From contig OZ035998.1 in assembly GCA_964035015.1 (NCBI GenBank), positions 29,659,529-29,723,528 on the forward strand: 64,000 nucleotides of DNA, given 5' to 3'. Under the pieces are notes generated by a model. It did not search any database and was not told the origin of the DNA. It saw nothing but the letters and a program-made list of their open reading frames with translations. The position numbers were made by a program, and so were the translations under genes. Positions within the stretch are counted from its first letter, which is position 1. Each line of letters opens with the position of its first letter. Below are positions 10,825-51,647 of the stretch, in pieces. The stretch is from Corallium rubrum. Lineage: Eukaryota; Cnidaria; Anthozoa; Scleralcyonacea; Coralliidae.

Positions 10825-11709
10825 CAGGGCCTTTTTCAAGGATTTGCCAGGGGGGGGGGGCATTCGTGGAAAGGGACCTTCATGGTTTCTGTTCTTAATT
10901 AAACGGTCATTGCAATCGGAAAAACGTTTTTAGGGAACAGAATCTTTTAGTGTCTCAGGGCCGTAGCCACGAAGATAGCATTGGTGCGACAAATCCCTTC
11001 TAGGAGAGTCCGGGGCTATGCTCCCTGGGAAAATTTTGAAAATTGAGGGCTCTAAAATGGCGTTTCCCGCATTCTGAGACTACTCTGATCCCCAGATGTA
11101 CATCGAAAATCATGCAAACTCGTGTATGGTGTAACCATATGCAACGTCCTTCTAACGTCGAGGAGAAATGAGCCTGGGTACGTGATATGCTTGAGTAGAT
11201 GCCTTCAGTTGCTTCAAACAGGCTGTTTAATAATAAACTGGCTTTCGAAACAGTGCAACTGCTTCTATCATCCAGATATCAGTCACTATTCATTATAAGA
11301 ATTTCTGAAAAATTTATGTTCCCTTAACTCTAATTAACCTACCTGTAGTAATACGGTAAAACTCTTTTTATATAAAAGAACAACAAAACAAAATGGCTGC
11401 CAGTTAAGCTCTCTTCCCCAGTTTCCCACACAACTGCCATGTCATCAATAATAAGGCCAAACATGAGCATTTGTGCTGTCTTTTCTTTAAAATCATTCAC
11501 TTCGTTATAAAACAGATTTAAAGCATTTTGAACTCATATTTTTTGAATTTGTAAACTAATTTGCTTTATAGTTTATACAAATAGAAATTTAAAAAGCTAT
11601 TGTACTGGGGGGGGGGGGCAAAAGTGCCCAGTGTGTGTGTGGGGGGGGGGGGCATGAGGGCGGCTGGGGGGCCATGCCCCCCCCAGTACCAGTGTTAAAA
11701 AAGGCCCTG
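10825..11709. mobile_element. hAT-type non-autonomous element in a HECT intron
   Basis: The ends are CAGGGCCTTTTT and AAAAAGGCCCTG, with the 8-bp target duplication TGTGCATT at 10817-10824 and 11710-11717. The interior has several poly-G runs and no coding potential that I can see. An inner stretch (about 10975-11085) matches the GGGAAAATTTTGAAAA...GCATTCTG block found in other hAT elements of this window. Confidence 0.93.
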
Positions 11710-12213
11710 TGTGCATTACAATGTTTGATCTAATTATTACTTTCATAAGGTTTGTGGCAATTACTGGCTAAACCAATCTGGGACAATTACATACAAAAAT
11801 AACTACATGTATTGCACACATGCTTTATGTTAGTAGTAAATTTGTGAGTTTTTTTGTGTAGATCTTTATTTATCAAGTATTATCTGACACCGAAATTACC
11901 TATGCTCGATCAACTAGCAGAAGGCTTGAAGTTGTTTGGCGTGTTGGAACTGATAAAAAAACATGAAAATGAAATGAGACACGTTTTCACTCACAGTGCC
12001 AGCAGCATCGTCACAGATGATCAGATGATCGATCTTTTCAAGCCTATTTATGATGATAACACCCAAAGGAAGGAAATAGAGATTAACACATATAAAGCTA
12101 TGTGTGACTTTGTGCAGGAACTACATCACCAAGGTTTGTCTTAAGACTAAGTGTTTTCATATAGTATATACTGTTTAAATGCTATTTTAATTTGAGTAAT
12201 AAAAATACTTTAA

Positions 12214-12306
12214 CTCTTTCTTGTCCGAATTGGTCTTTAGTATTTTATTCTGGCTAACGCCAGACGATTTTATTCACCTCTGGGGAAGCCCCCGGACAGG
12301 AATGAG
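12214..12306. mobile_element. Short TTAA MITE (core GTCTGGCGTTAG), copy 1
   Basis: The ends CTCTTTCTTGTCC and GGACAGGAATGAG are inverted repeats between TTAA sites (12210-12213, 12307-12310). The reverse strand carries the core AAAATCGTCTGGCGTTAG followed by AATAAAATACTAAAG. It lies in the last HECT intron. Confidence 0.85.
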
Positions 12307-12733
12307 TTAAACCCGCAAGTAAAACGTAAGTTATATACCTTAGTGTCTATTTCTTTTCTGCTTATACCTTACGAATACCAGAATGTGATTTAGCAGTTGG
12401 GGATTTGCTCAAGTTCATCACAGGAGTGAGAAAAATCCCTGCATTGGGTCTCCCCAAACAGTTTGCAATATACTTTATACATGAATGTGATCAGGTGAAA
12501 TGCAAATGCCGACCCAAGGCGTCTACCTGTGACTTGCATCTCCGATTGCCTGTACACTATCAAACTGGTGAGGATATGATTGCAGCATGGATGTCTGCTC
12601 TGAAAGAGTGCAAAGGATTTGGGCACCTTTAAAGACAATTACCCTAACTTAACTAGCACAATATACAGTACTTTCATGGTTTGATTATTTTGTTTTGTTC
12701 TGTTTTTTGGTTATTTTGTTTCTAATTTGTTAA

Positions 12734-13180
12734 AGGGAAATGGCAATAAAAATTAAGATTGTTTCATTTGAAAGAACTTTTAAAAATTATATAGCTCTTC
12801 TACCGATTTTTCATATCGTGCTTAGTTCTTGAAATATTTTGACTGAAAGCAATGAGATGTCCGCCATCTTGGATTTTTGTAGATATGCATGTTACGTCAC
12901 AATAGTGGTCACGCAATGTTTTTATCCAGACAACCAGTGATCATTATGAGCTCAAAATTTTAATCTGGATACTCTTTAAAATAAGAAAATGTCTCAAAAC
13001 ATTTAAAACATCAACCAATTGATATTTGGTCACCAAGGTGTCCTTTTAAATGGCTAACCCCTGTTGTGAAATCACCAAAAACAAAGCAAGATACGAAAAA
13101 TCGGTAAAAGAGTTTAATATATAATTTTAATTAAGCGTTCTTTAAAACGAAACAATCTCAATTTTTATTGCCATTTCCCT
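12734..13180. mobile_element. TTAA-flanked MITE
   Basis: The ends AGGGAAATGGCAATAAAA and TTTTATTGCCATTTCCCT are perfect inverted repeats. The arms go on imperfectly for about 100 bp (TTGAAAGAAC, ATTTTTC). TTAA flanks both sides (12730-12733, 13181-13184). It lies 100 bp after the HECT stop codon, between the two convergent genes. Confidence 0.93.
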
Positions 13181-13247
13181 TTAAATTCCCAATTACTATA
13201 ATGATATTTGGTAATTGCACAGGGCCAATGAAAATTAAGGACTTTAA

Positions 13248-13285
13248 CTCATTGGCAATGCGCCCAAATGCGCCCTACTTTAGTA

Positions 13286-13325
<40 letters not shown>

Positions 13326-13347
13326 TAGAGTACTGCCAGTAAATGGG
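13248..13347. mobile_element. Short TTAA MITE, copy 2
   Basis: TTAA sites at 13244-13247 and 13348-13351 enclose a diverged copy with the reverse-strand core AAAATCGTCTGGCGTTAG. Its terminal repeats are more decayed than in copy 1. Confidence 0.75.
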
Positions 13348-14528
13348 TTAATGCATTTAATTTCACACATGATTTCAAAGTTTTTAAAAAATTGTCATGT
13401 CAGAGTTGTGAACTTTACAAGGACCCATGCAATTATACAGTATGTTAATAATATATAATTAATTGTTAATTATTAACATGGTAGTTAATACTAATTGTTT
13501 ACAATTGTTTATGTATTTGATATATGTTCACTATATTAGGGTTTACAGATTAATAGTAAAGGGAATGTTACTATAATCCTGTCCAACGAATGTTTATTTG
13601 CCTTTAAAAATCTCCCAGACCATTACTCATCTGTTCGTCGAATTATATCAGTTATTGTTTGTACAGAATGATTATATATGTCTATACCATAATTGTGGTC
13701 GTCTTCAAGAGGATTAATGGCAAGTAGCAATGCAATCATTTGTTCTTCAGTCAACTGTATTGTTGATCTAGGAACTACCACATGATTATTCGTCTGAAGT
13801 TCAGGAAGTGGTCCATTATCATCAACACCGTAGTTGACAGGATCAACAACCCGATCTTCCAAAGCAATGCGCACAGCATGTTGATTCGAATTAGCACGAC
13901 TGTAAAAACCCTCGGTCCATATCTGATAAGGTGTTTTGTTCTTTTCTGAGCTTAGTGGATGGTTGTTCCACTGCAAAATAAATTCTTCAACAGACCGTCG
14001 TATCCTTGGCAGGTAAACATAGTAAAGTGCATAGATATGTACTTCATCTAAAGGATCTAATAACTGGCGAGACTCCATAAAGTAAAATAATCTTTGATAT
14101 AAGCCAATGAACGACTGAGCCGCGTCACGCCAGAGACGCTCAATTCTTTGGTTATGAACTGATCGCCCTGTTAAAACAGGGTTAGATGTTGTGCCATGGT
14201 GATGTAGCATCCACTTAGCTACCTCAACATTTTCAGTTCCATGATCACTTCTAATGCGATGTGGAGTATGAAACTGATGTAAAGCATTCGTGAACAAATC
14301 CAGCACTGTGTTTGCCTCATTGTTTGTGTTACAACCAAGATACACAATTGTACGGGAAAAGCCATCTACAATGCCACCATGGATTACTCTACGCCAGCGT
14401 ATAAGTTTATGATTTCCATCTATGTGCCTGTTTGTACAAAAACAATTACACCATGCATAAGACAACGGTTTTCAACTGTACTATGCTTACATCTCTGTAA
14501 GTTTGTAATGGCAGCTATGTTGCTGGGT

Positions 14529-14632
14529 AGGTCTGTACGGGAAAGTATTTGCCTGAGGTTTTCGTACAGACCGAGGGACAAAGGAGCGAGGTCTGTGCGA
14601 ATAAATCGAAGGCAAGTACTTTCCCGTTTGTA
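14529..14632. repeat. Imperfect palindrome in the integrase intron
   Basis: GGTCTGTACGGGAAAGTA...GCC on one side and GGC...TACTTTCCCG on the other form an imperfect hairpin with GAGGTCTGT repeats inside. It looks like a small MITE within the 268-bp intron and is similar in style to 28771-28912. Confidence 0.6.
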
Positions 14633-14868
14633 ACTGACTTTTTCATAGGAAGGGGGTGTGGATAAAATAAGAAACAGTCCTGAAAATTTACCTACCACAG
14701 ACTGTTCGGTCCTGGAACATTATAAACTCTTCTCTTTATTCGCAAACGCCGTCTGCACTCTGTTCCAGCAGGATCTACCCGCAACATCGACTCTCTTATT
14801 CTCCTTCTTTGGATTCGCAATCCCCGCCCAAGAAGCGCACCTCTCATCATCACCTGTCCAGAGTTGGG

Positions 14869-15178
14869 CCAGTCTGCATTCCATGTACTCCACACCGGAG
14901 ATCTTCGGCGTGGACTCGCAAAAATCTCAGCGTGTCGGCGGAGATCTCCGGCGTGGTCTCGTCGAGTATAAGTGCTTGGCGTAACGGCGCTTTATGTTTT
15001 TTCGCATAAGAAAGTTTAATAATGCTTTAAACTTCTTCCTGATTGATTCAAAACCGAAAGAGACGACTGAAGATAAGAAGTTGTGCAATCTCGGCGTGTG
15101 TCTGACGTAATCCTTGGCGTGGTGGTCGGAAGTATTTGGCGTATCTCCGGCGTGGGGTTTACATGGAATGCACCCTGG
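14869..15178. mobile_element. hAT MITE in the integrase exon (family with copy at 61436)
   Basis: The ends are CCAGTCTGCATTCCATGTA and ACATGGAATGCACCCTGG. The 8-bp duplication GAGTTGGG lies at 14861-14868 and 15179-15186. The interior has repeated GGAGATCTCCGGCGTGG palindromes. A second copy lies in opposite orientation at 61436-61755 with its own 8-bp duplication. Confidence 0.96.
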
Positions 15179-15734
15179 GAGTTGGGTGAGTTTTGAACTA
15201 TGGACTGAATCACAGCATCAAGTTGTACATCAGTTATCTCGCTGTAATTATGTTGCTCTCCGATCTCCAATTCCCGCCGTCGTCTGTACAATGTTACCCT
15301 CGAAATGCCAATCAGTTCTGCTATTTTAGTCCACGAAAAACCAATTTCTCGAAGGCTTTCAATTTGTGCTTTTGTAACACGAAATCGTGGTCTTCCCCTT
15401 AATTTTTCACCATAAGCCGGTTCGTTTTGACAGCGAAATCTGTTGTCCGTTTCTTGTTCTTGTAGGTTTTGAACAACATCCATGTAGCGTCTTGTGAACT
15501 GTTCATATTGACCAAGAAGAGTTTGCAGTTTCTCCACTATTTCATGAGAAATTTCATCCTCGCGACATTCAAACAGAAAAAGAAAAAAAATAACACACAA
15601 AGAACATGTCCGCTCGGAAGCTGAAAGCATATTATCAGCAATTTACAATGCTTGAGTGAATTGATTTAACCGTAATTGCTCGTAAACCTGAGGCAACCGA
15701 GAGAGAAATCTCGTAAATTCATCTAGAAACGCTT

Positions 15735-16300
15735 CGTCTTCGTCGGCCATGTTGAAAACATGGGTAAGGCGTGTACTTCATGTAATGAATCCTGTAATGG
15801 ATCATATATTGCGGGCTCTTATTGCGCAACAAGTTTTATATTTGAGACGAAGTATTATATTTGAGACGAAGTATTAATATATTTGCGATGAAGTATTATA
15901 TTTGAGACGAAGTATTAATATATTTGAGATGAAGTATTATATTTGAGATGAAGTATTATATTTGAGATGAAGTATTATATTTGAGATGAAGTATTATATT
16001 TGAGATGAAGTATTATATTTGAGATGAAGTATTATATTTGAGATGAAGTATTATATTTGAGATGAAGTATTATATTTGAAATGAAGCATTATATTTGCGG
16101 AGTTGTGTTTTATATTAGCTGAGATATCTTTTATATAAATGATTACATGTTTTATAAATGTGATATGAACTATTATATGTTGAAATAAATATTATATTTG
16201 CGACAGAAGTATTATTGAAACAAACGGCGCCCCATACCGTTTTAACATGCATCCGAATCACAAATCGCCGACGATCGGCGGCGACATATGAGAACCAGGC
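15735..16300 (-). repeat. Right long terminal inverted repeat
   Basis: Mirror of 6946-7505, including the minisatellite at 15838-16100. It differs from the left one by an added GAGCCCGCAATATAT stretch near the inner end and by a different tip (GGGGCGCCGTTTG). It ends at the integrase start codon. Confidence 0.85.
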
Positions 16301-16304
16301 TTAA

Positions 16305-17160
16305 TTAAAGATATCAGTTTCAGGTTGCTTGATACTAAATGTCAAATGACTTTCCTTCCGGAAAAGATTATACATATCTTTACTATTATCAAAACCAAAC
16401 TAAATTCGGCAGAATATGTGCAAGTAATATAACTTTCTCCGGTAAGTAATTATATTATACGCACGTGTACACGTCACAACATGTATTTATTATGGTCAAT
16501 ATATTACATTTGCATATCAAACAAAACAGGACCGCCGAGTGAAATGTTGAGCCCCTGGCCAAAAAAAATATTTTGGGGGCCCGTACCCGCTTCATTTTTG
16601 TCTTATTTAATCAAACCATAAATAGGTCCCGTGGTATATGGCTAGTAATAGCAAGTACGTTATAAAAGGCCCAATATTAACGACATGCATGCACTACTAA
16701 AGCCATAAAAGAACCACCGTGCATGACGCAAATCCATTCGGGTTCCAATGCAATGTAATCAGTGATTAATACTAAAACTTCAGTTGTTGACTATTATAGA
16801 ACTGAAATTATTGTTCAACATTTAAGATAATGTATTCTTTTTCCTCGCTTCATTAAAAGTGGCCCCCTTCGACCAAGGACCCCTGGTTAACGACTATAGG
16901 CCGACCGTTAGACCAGAAACAAACTAAAATTCTCTCAAACGAAGCAACGGAGCTTAGCTTGACTGGACTTCGAGTCGTTTTTGTTTAAACTCTTTTGAGA
17001 CATCACTAAGCTAACTTTTAATTGAAATTAAAGGTATTCTTTTAAATATTACTCACAGCACAATTCAAGCAAGGAAACGAAAAACTGCAAAGATTTTACA
17101 TTCATATCATTATTAATTCTTTCAGATATAAGACAGACATAATTTTCGTGTCATAGACGA
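16305..17160. mobile_element. Interrupted TTAA MITE, host of the 9.4 kb transposon
   Basis: GATATCAGTTTC after the transposon continues the arm at about 6850-6941 (AAGTAACATC...GCTTCGTT). This matches the family also seen at 51648-51981. The other arm (CAAGGAAACGAAAAACTGCA...AATTTTCGTGTCATAG) appears only at about 17070-17155. A second unit starting CAGGACCGCCGAGTG (about 16529) splits the MITE again. That unit resembles the one at about 18037. Confidence 0.6.
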
Positions 17161-17733
17161 TTAAAAAATTATGCGTGAAATAGTCAAATAGGACTATTGT
17201 GGCATTGTACTGTGAGTAGCAATTAAAAGATCTACTTTTAATTTCATCAAAAGATTCGTGTAAATAAACAAATTATACGAGCCAAACGAAAAAAACCTCA
17301 CTTATATACTTTGCAGAATTCAAAATATAAAATACAAGGAATAGGGAAACTTTGTAATAGATGTCGATCTGATGTAACAGAGAGTTGAGTTTACTAACAT
17401 GAATGAAGGCTTGAATTGACCGTACCGAAAAACTGAGATGGCGGTGGACATTTAACCACAATGATTTGCGACCTCAAATCAGCTCAAATAACAATTAAAC
17501 ATTGTTTATCATGCTAAGATGGATTAACGGTAAGCAACAACTTCATTCCTACCAAAGTTGATCGTTTTAAAACTATATCTTCCAATAATTCTATAAAGTC
17601 TAATTCTACACAAATTCTATGTACAAGTCGCCATCTTTTTCGGTACGGTCAATTAATGTTATGAAGGGACAGTGTTATATATAGTAATTTCTCATAAAAT
17701 AGGTCTTTCTTTATATACATAGTATTGTTTATT

Positions 17734-17735
<2 letters not shown>

Positions 17736-17826
<91 letters not shown>
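17736..17826. repeat. (CT)n microsatellite
   Basis: A pure CT dinucleotide array of about 90 bp. Confidence 0.97.
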
Positions 17827-17829
<3 letters not shown>

Positions 17830-18330
17830 CTATGCAAACACGGTTATTGCATGTGAGTTGCAACATGCACAACGGCACATTTCGTATTTTGTAAAATCAA
17901 AATACAAAATGGCCGCCATATGTGTTTATCTGATAACCCAGTACGAAACCTTGAGTGAGTTTAGGAGAATTCAATTTCACCAAGTACGTATATGGACGTA
18001 TCTAACTGACATATTGGAGAAATGTATATATATGCAGGGCCGCCGAGAGAAATTTTGGGCCCCTGGCCAAAAACATTTGTGGGCCCTACTCCCGTTCATA
18101 TTTGTCATATTTCATCAAACCATAAAGAGGACCCATGGTAGTGAATTGAAAGCTATAGAGAGCCCCATGACAGAAATAACCAAGTCATTACATAAATTAC
18201 TAAATAAAGCCGTACATGAGCCTGCACCATATGCGAGTGACTGATAAATTCATGAAAGCCACCTATAGCCGCACACGAGAGCCGTATTAGCAGGCCATTT
18301 GTTGAGCAAGATTCTCTTATATCTGAAACA

Positions 18331-18635
18331 CAATAGATATTTGCCTCACAGCCTCGTGAGGACGCTGTCACAGTCAAATTCACAGGAAAAACGACGCACA
18401 CACGAGAGAATCTTGCTGAGCAAATGGCCTCGCGAGGCAGTTAGCTCAGCTAGTTACTCTCGTGTACGGCTGGCGGTACATAGATTTACGCTAGATATTT
18501 GTCTCACAGCCTCGCGAGGTCAAATTCTCAGAAAAAACGACGCGCACACGAGAGAATCAGCTGCTCAGCAAATGGCCTTGCGAGGCGGTTGGCTCAGCTA
18601 TCAGCTAGTTGCTCTCGTGTTTGGCTGGCTTTTAG
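18331..18635. repeat. Tandem duplication, about 160 bp units
   Basis: Two copies of a unit with CTCACAGCCTCGYGAGG, ACACGAGAGAATC and CAGCAAATGGCCT, starting near 18331 and 18493. The second lacks a short internal piece. Confidence 0.85.
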
Positions 18636-19233
18636 GAACGACCATGCATGCAATGCAATATGTAATGATCAATACTAAAACTTCAGTTATTTGAGTGTAG
18701 ATGTCGTTCTTCGGGCTATTTCACTGAGAAACATTTTCTGAGTTCCCGTGCAGGCCCTCAATTCTCATATCCGAACTAGCACATTCATCTCTTCTCAAAA
18801 GTTTTTGATTACAGAACTGAATTTATTGGTCAACAGTTCAGATAATGTATATCCTTTGCTTCGTAACTGATTATTGGTTTGTGTTTATCGCAAAATCAAA
18901 TCTGTAATCAAATACAAGATTGTGTTATTGTCAACATTGTCTACAAATTAATAGCTTTCTAACGATATCTGTCTTATTTTTGTGGCATAAATTCTGACGA
19001 ATTGTATGAGAGCGCTTTACCGAAATGACCCTGCAAACCCTAATCTGAAGATAATTAAAAAATAGCAGTTGGGGACGGCAAATTTCCTGGCCAGGAAACC
19101 GAATGTAACGTTCTAGGAATTTTGCTCTCAGCGGCGGCCAGATCGATTCTTAGGAAATTCGCCTTAGCCGAAATACCTCACAGGCCAAACGAGCAAATTC
19201 CTTCACGCGGTGGATATTTTTGTTTGAGAATTT

Positions 19234-19235
<2 letters not shown>

Positions 19236-19312
<77 letters not shown>
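19236..19312. repeat. (AT)n microsatellite
   Basis: An AT dinucleotide array of about 77 bp; the IYIYIY frames across it are artefacts. Confidence 0.95.
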
Positions 19313-19317
<5 letters not shown>

Positions 19318-19827
19318 AGATTTGCTGTTCGAAGTAGATAACCATGCACCTGAGGGAGATGAGGGAGTATTGTGGGTTCTCCCCTACTCCGCGCGCGCTT
19401 TACGATTGCCCGCGCTGCGACTGGCTGCGCGAATTAATAGAACCCTCTGCGGAGGAGAGAGGATTCTCCTGCCAATTTTTCCTATTACATATTGTGGCAA
19501 CTAACTTATGCTGAGAGGCGATTCATGTACTACGCGAGGGTAGAGAAGATATATGATCGTATCACAGGTTACGACAGCTGCAGTCAATCATATTCCTGAT
19601 TTGAATTCTGTTTAGGGGTGGAACATTAGAAATCAAGGGAGGGGTGTGTGAAAAATATGTATGCATGAATTTTTTTTTCAGCTTAAGTTTCATGCAGGAT
19701 TTTTTTTTCAGTGTGCAAGCTCTGCAGGAATTTTTTTTATAGGCCGATTTAAGTCATACGCGAAAGGATGGCAGCCAGTCCAAAACTGAGCGTCTGCAAA
19801 TACAAGTACAACTAGCGATCATATTAA

Positions 19828-20803
19828 CTCATTCTTGTCCGGCTCGAAATCACTCACAGCAGGTGGTCTCAGCAAATTTGTGAATTAGCATGCCATAATA
19901 ACACAAAAATAATACCACAATATATCATTTGAATCGTTTTTACCTCTACTATTCAAATTTTGGGTTGTCGGGTCTTGTCAGACAACCCATTTTGCAAATT
20001 ATGCTAATTTATGCTAATTATTATTAAAAATATTATTATAATCTATAACAAAATGTTAAATATTTAAACAATAAATGACTTTAGCACCAAACTTTGGTGA
20101 AGTAAAATGAAAAGCACCATTTCACAAATTCAAATTGAAAAAATTAAAGCAATATAATAAAACGCGAATATTATATTGATTTTTTAGTATTTTCCATTGG
20201 CGACCCCCCGTGGTGCCGCTCGAGCGGGATCATCACTTATTTTGGAAATTCACAAATTAAAACAGAATTATACAAGAACATACAACCATAATACATCATT
20301 AAGATCGTTTTTAAGTCAGCTATTCAGATTTGTTGTCATTTTGCATGATATTTACTCCTGTTTGCCACTACAACGCCGACAAGTCGAGGCAAATTTTGTT
20401 CGAAAAATGGCCGACCGGCTGAGATCGTTTCGTCAAATTTTACCAAATTACTGCTAATCTACGAAATAATTACATCAAACAAAAGCTTATACTCACTTTA
20501 GGAGTTGTTACAGCAAAAAATTTGGTTGGTTTCGCTTATATATTGACCAAAAAAAGCCATTTTCTTCTTGTCGTCTCGCCACGGCTGCGACCACATTTGC
20601 GGTTTCGTGTTTCATCGCTCAGAGCTCGCGTAGTACTTCATGGCATATCATTATAAAGGTCTCATTTTAAAAAGGGATCTTTTAGGATCATTTTAAGCCC
20701 GAGGGGGGTAATTTTGGTCAAAACCTCGCCGGTTCACAGCGAACCGAAGTGATCCGTCACCAGTAGCGGATGACAATAGGGCCGGACCAGAATGATTAAA
20801 GCG
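19828..20803. mobile_element. Probable TTAA-flanked non-autonomous element
   Basis: TTAA at 19824-19827 and 20804-20807 flank ends that share CATTCTTGTCCGG on the left and CATTCTGGTCCGG on the reverse right. The body is non-coding AT-rich sequence. The ORF at 20197 has no recognisable domain. Confidence 0.5.
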
Positions 20804-20807
20804 TTAA

Positions 20808-22053
20808 ATAGCGGCTTGCACGCTATTAAATAGACGATGATGATAAATATCCGTGTTCAAAAGTGTTTCTCTGTGCTTTGGAGGGTTTATAAAATTGAAC
20901 CACTCAATAAAATGTTGCACAAACTCTGAATTCGAGTAAAAAAAATCAGGCGCTATTTCGAATTTATTTTGCATTTACTTTAAAGTGCATGCATAACGAC
21001 ATAATATTAAACCAGCCACTTTGGAAACAAAAATTCAAGAGAGAAATAAACAGAATGAGATAAAAGAAATCTCTGAGGAGTTGAAGGGCGTCCTCCAGTG
21101 CACTTTTTCAGGCCTGTACATGTTCCCATCTGCTGTCTCTCCCAATGTCTAAATTTGTTGAAATTGTTATTTCCAATTTTTATTTTTTATTTGAGACAAT
21201 AAGTATAAATGAAATAAGGAAATTTTATATAACAGTGACGGATAGATAGTTTGCAGTGTTTGAAACAACCTGAAGTTTCTAAATAGTATATTTAATTTGA
21301 CTGTTTAATCAGCGAGCTTTTCCTTTTTATCATATGATAAAGCACATGGTGTACTTTGCTTGCACGAATTACGTTGTTGTTGATCGTTTGCACGATTTTT
21401 TTTTCTTTATCATTTTCCTTGCACGAATTATGATTTTTTTTTGGTAATTGTCACCCCCCGCCCCCCACCCCTTCAATTATATGAAGAAGATTGAAAGTTT
21501 TCGAGCTGATCGAAACGGATGGCCTGGTTGAATATATTGAAAAAAATGGCGCTGTCTTGCAGGTCATATTGCATGACCTGGCCCGGTTAACCGAGCTATA
21601 GCCCAGTTAACCAGACTTGTTAATTCAAAGGCAGCCTGCGTGTCGGAAATACTGTCAACCCGCACAACCCTAATCTAAAGGCGGAGTACCGGTTTTCGGT
21701 TGAAAACGAAATTGCTTGTCGTGTTGGTGTCGTGCAACATGGCGGACATCGAGGAAAGCACAGAATTATTGAAAATAGTGTTCCAATACCGAAAAACAGA
21801 TCACATTAAATACTGTTCTTTAAAGGCAAGCAGATCAGCAGGCCTTTTAGTAATGGCGGGGGGGGCGGGGGGGGGATGAGACTGATCTAGCATTTGTATT
21901 GTGCCCAGGCCTCTAAAGAAACACCACGAGTTGGCATGGTGTATGTCCAAAACGAGTGGCAAAATTGTGACCAGAAGGAAGGAATAAATGGTTCATATTT
22001 CGTTGAAAATTTCTTTTATGGTAGTTAAATTCTGAATTTTTACAGTAGTTACA
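20808..22053. other. Upstream region of RAD23
   Basis: Probably holds the RAD23 promoter and 5' leader, but no core element could be fixed by eye. At about 21735-21790 lies ATGGCGGACATCGAGGAAAGC and then AAATAGTGTTCCAA. A related copy at about 36553-36590 marks this piece as part of a dispersed repeat, not a gene start. A poly-G tract lies at about 21856-21875. Confidence 0.5.
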
Positions 22054-51279
<29,226 letters not shown>

Positions 51280-51647
51280 GCTTACTGACACTCTGCAGGT
51301 AGCACACTGCTTTCAACATTCCTTAATCGTTAACTGAAATATTAAATCACTACTTGTGACTTCTATGCCATTACGAAGACGTTACGATACTTGCTATTAA
51401 TGGAAAAGAATCTCCTAGGTTAGAAAAATCGATTGCTGAACTTCCTAAATATATACCATCTAGCTAGCGTGACATTGTTCTTGTATCTGTGAAGGACTCG
51501 GAATCTAATTTATACAGTATATTGATTTTGTTAAAAACCATTTTTAACTACTAAACTACTGTGATTTCAAGTGTTGTTGATGGCCAGATTTTTAAATTTA
51601 ATCTAATAATTGAGAATTTCTGGTTGAAACACGAACCGTCTACTTAA

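Larger units (their letters stand above)
7492..12632 (+). pseudogene. HECT E3 ubiquitin ligase with UBZ-like finger, transposon-borne, broken
   Basis: Starts MADRACPSSSSS (7492). Coding pieces: 7492 to about 7910; 8413-9059 (after a MITE); 9185-9460; 10274-10558; 10679-10772; 11862-12133; 12394-12632. Ser/Gln-rich and basic segments come first, then CPTCHVQFPVREIEEHADQC, a C-x2-C...H-x3-C finger like UBZ/RAD18 types. A HECT domain follows: LRVHFVGEEAVDGGGPHREF, MLDQLAEGLKLFG, and the C-lobe STCDLHLRLP with the Cys expected to carry the ubiquitin thioester, ending GFGHL. Most junctions are GT/AG with matching phase; the 10558/10679 join does not match in phase. Breaks: a frameshift near 7895, a hAT MITE in the exon (7950-8412) and a frameshift near 10500. 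It resembles G2E3-like HECT genes. An intact relative would probably ubiquitinate substrates, but its purpose in a transposon is unknown. Confidence 0.8.
13623..15750 (-). pseudogene. Integrase-type (DDE) transposase of the 9.4 kb element, MITE-interrupted
   Basis: The start MADEDEAFLDEF at 15750 lies at the inner edge of the right inverted repeat. After an intron of uncertain limits the main exon runs from about 15560 to 14696, and the last exon from 14427 to the stop at 13623 (junction in phase within ...NSLWHIDGNHK). A basic helix-turn-helix comes first (GRPRFRVTKAQIESLREIG, then GISRVTLYRRRRELE), and the retroviral-type integrase fold follows. Its Asp, Asp and Glu are seen in HIDGNHK, RSDHGTENV and NQRIERLWRD. 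A hAT MITE (14869-15178) splits the main exon; with it and one 8-bp repeat taken out, the frame is restored as QNSPNSGQVMMRG. No other damage is visible. It is probably the transposase that moves the whole element. Confidence 0.82.
6946..16300. mobile_element. 9.4 kb DNA transposon with HECT ligase and integrase genes
   Basis: The element starts GCCTGGTTCTCATATGTCGC and ends with its reverse complement. TTAA stands outside both ends (6942-6945, 16301-16304), so the target duplication may be TTAA; a TA duplication with AGCCTGG ends is the alternative. The inverted repeats run for about 560 bp and reach the two internal start codons. The left one drives a + strand HECT gene (7492-12632) and the right one a - strand integrase-type transposase (15750-13623); the genes converge. 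Three hAT-type insertions (7950-8412, 10825-11709, 14869-15178) and three TTAA-flanked MITEs are nested inside. The element itself sits inside an older TTAA MITE (parts at about 6850-6941 and 16305 onward). The superfamily name is uncertain. Confidence 0.85.
17161..19235. other. Intergenic repeats, no gene recognised
   Basis: Holds a CT array (17736-17826), a copy of the GGGCCGCCGAGAG... element (about 18037-18880, similar to 16529-16860), a tandem duplication (18331-18635) and unique AT-rich DNA. The open frames at 17858 and 18299 fall in these repeats and show no protein signature. Confidence 0.6.

Noticed and set aside
21739-21830. ATGGCGGACATCGAGG as an upstream gene start or alternative RAD23 start
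   Set aside because: The frame stops soon, and a related stretch at about 36553-36600 shows it belongs to a dispersed repeat.
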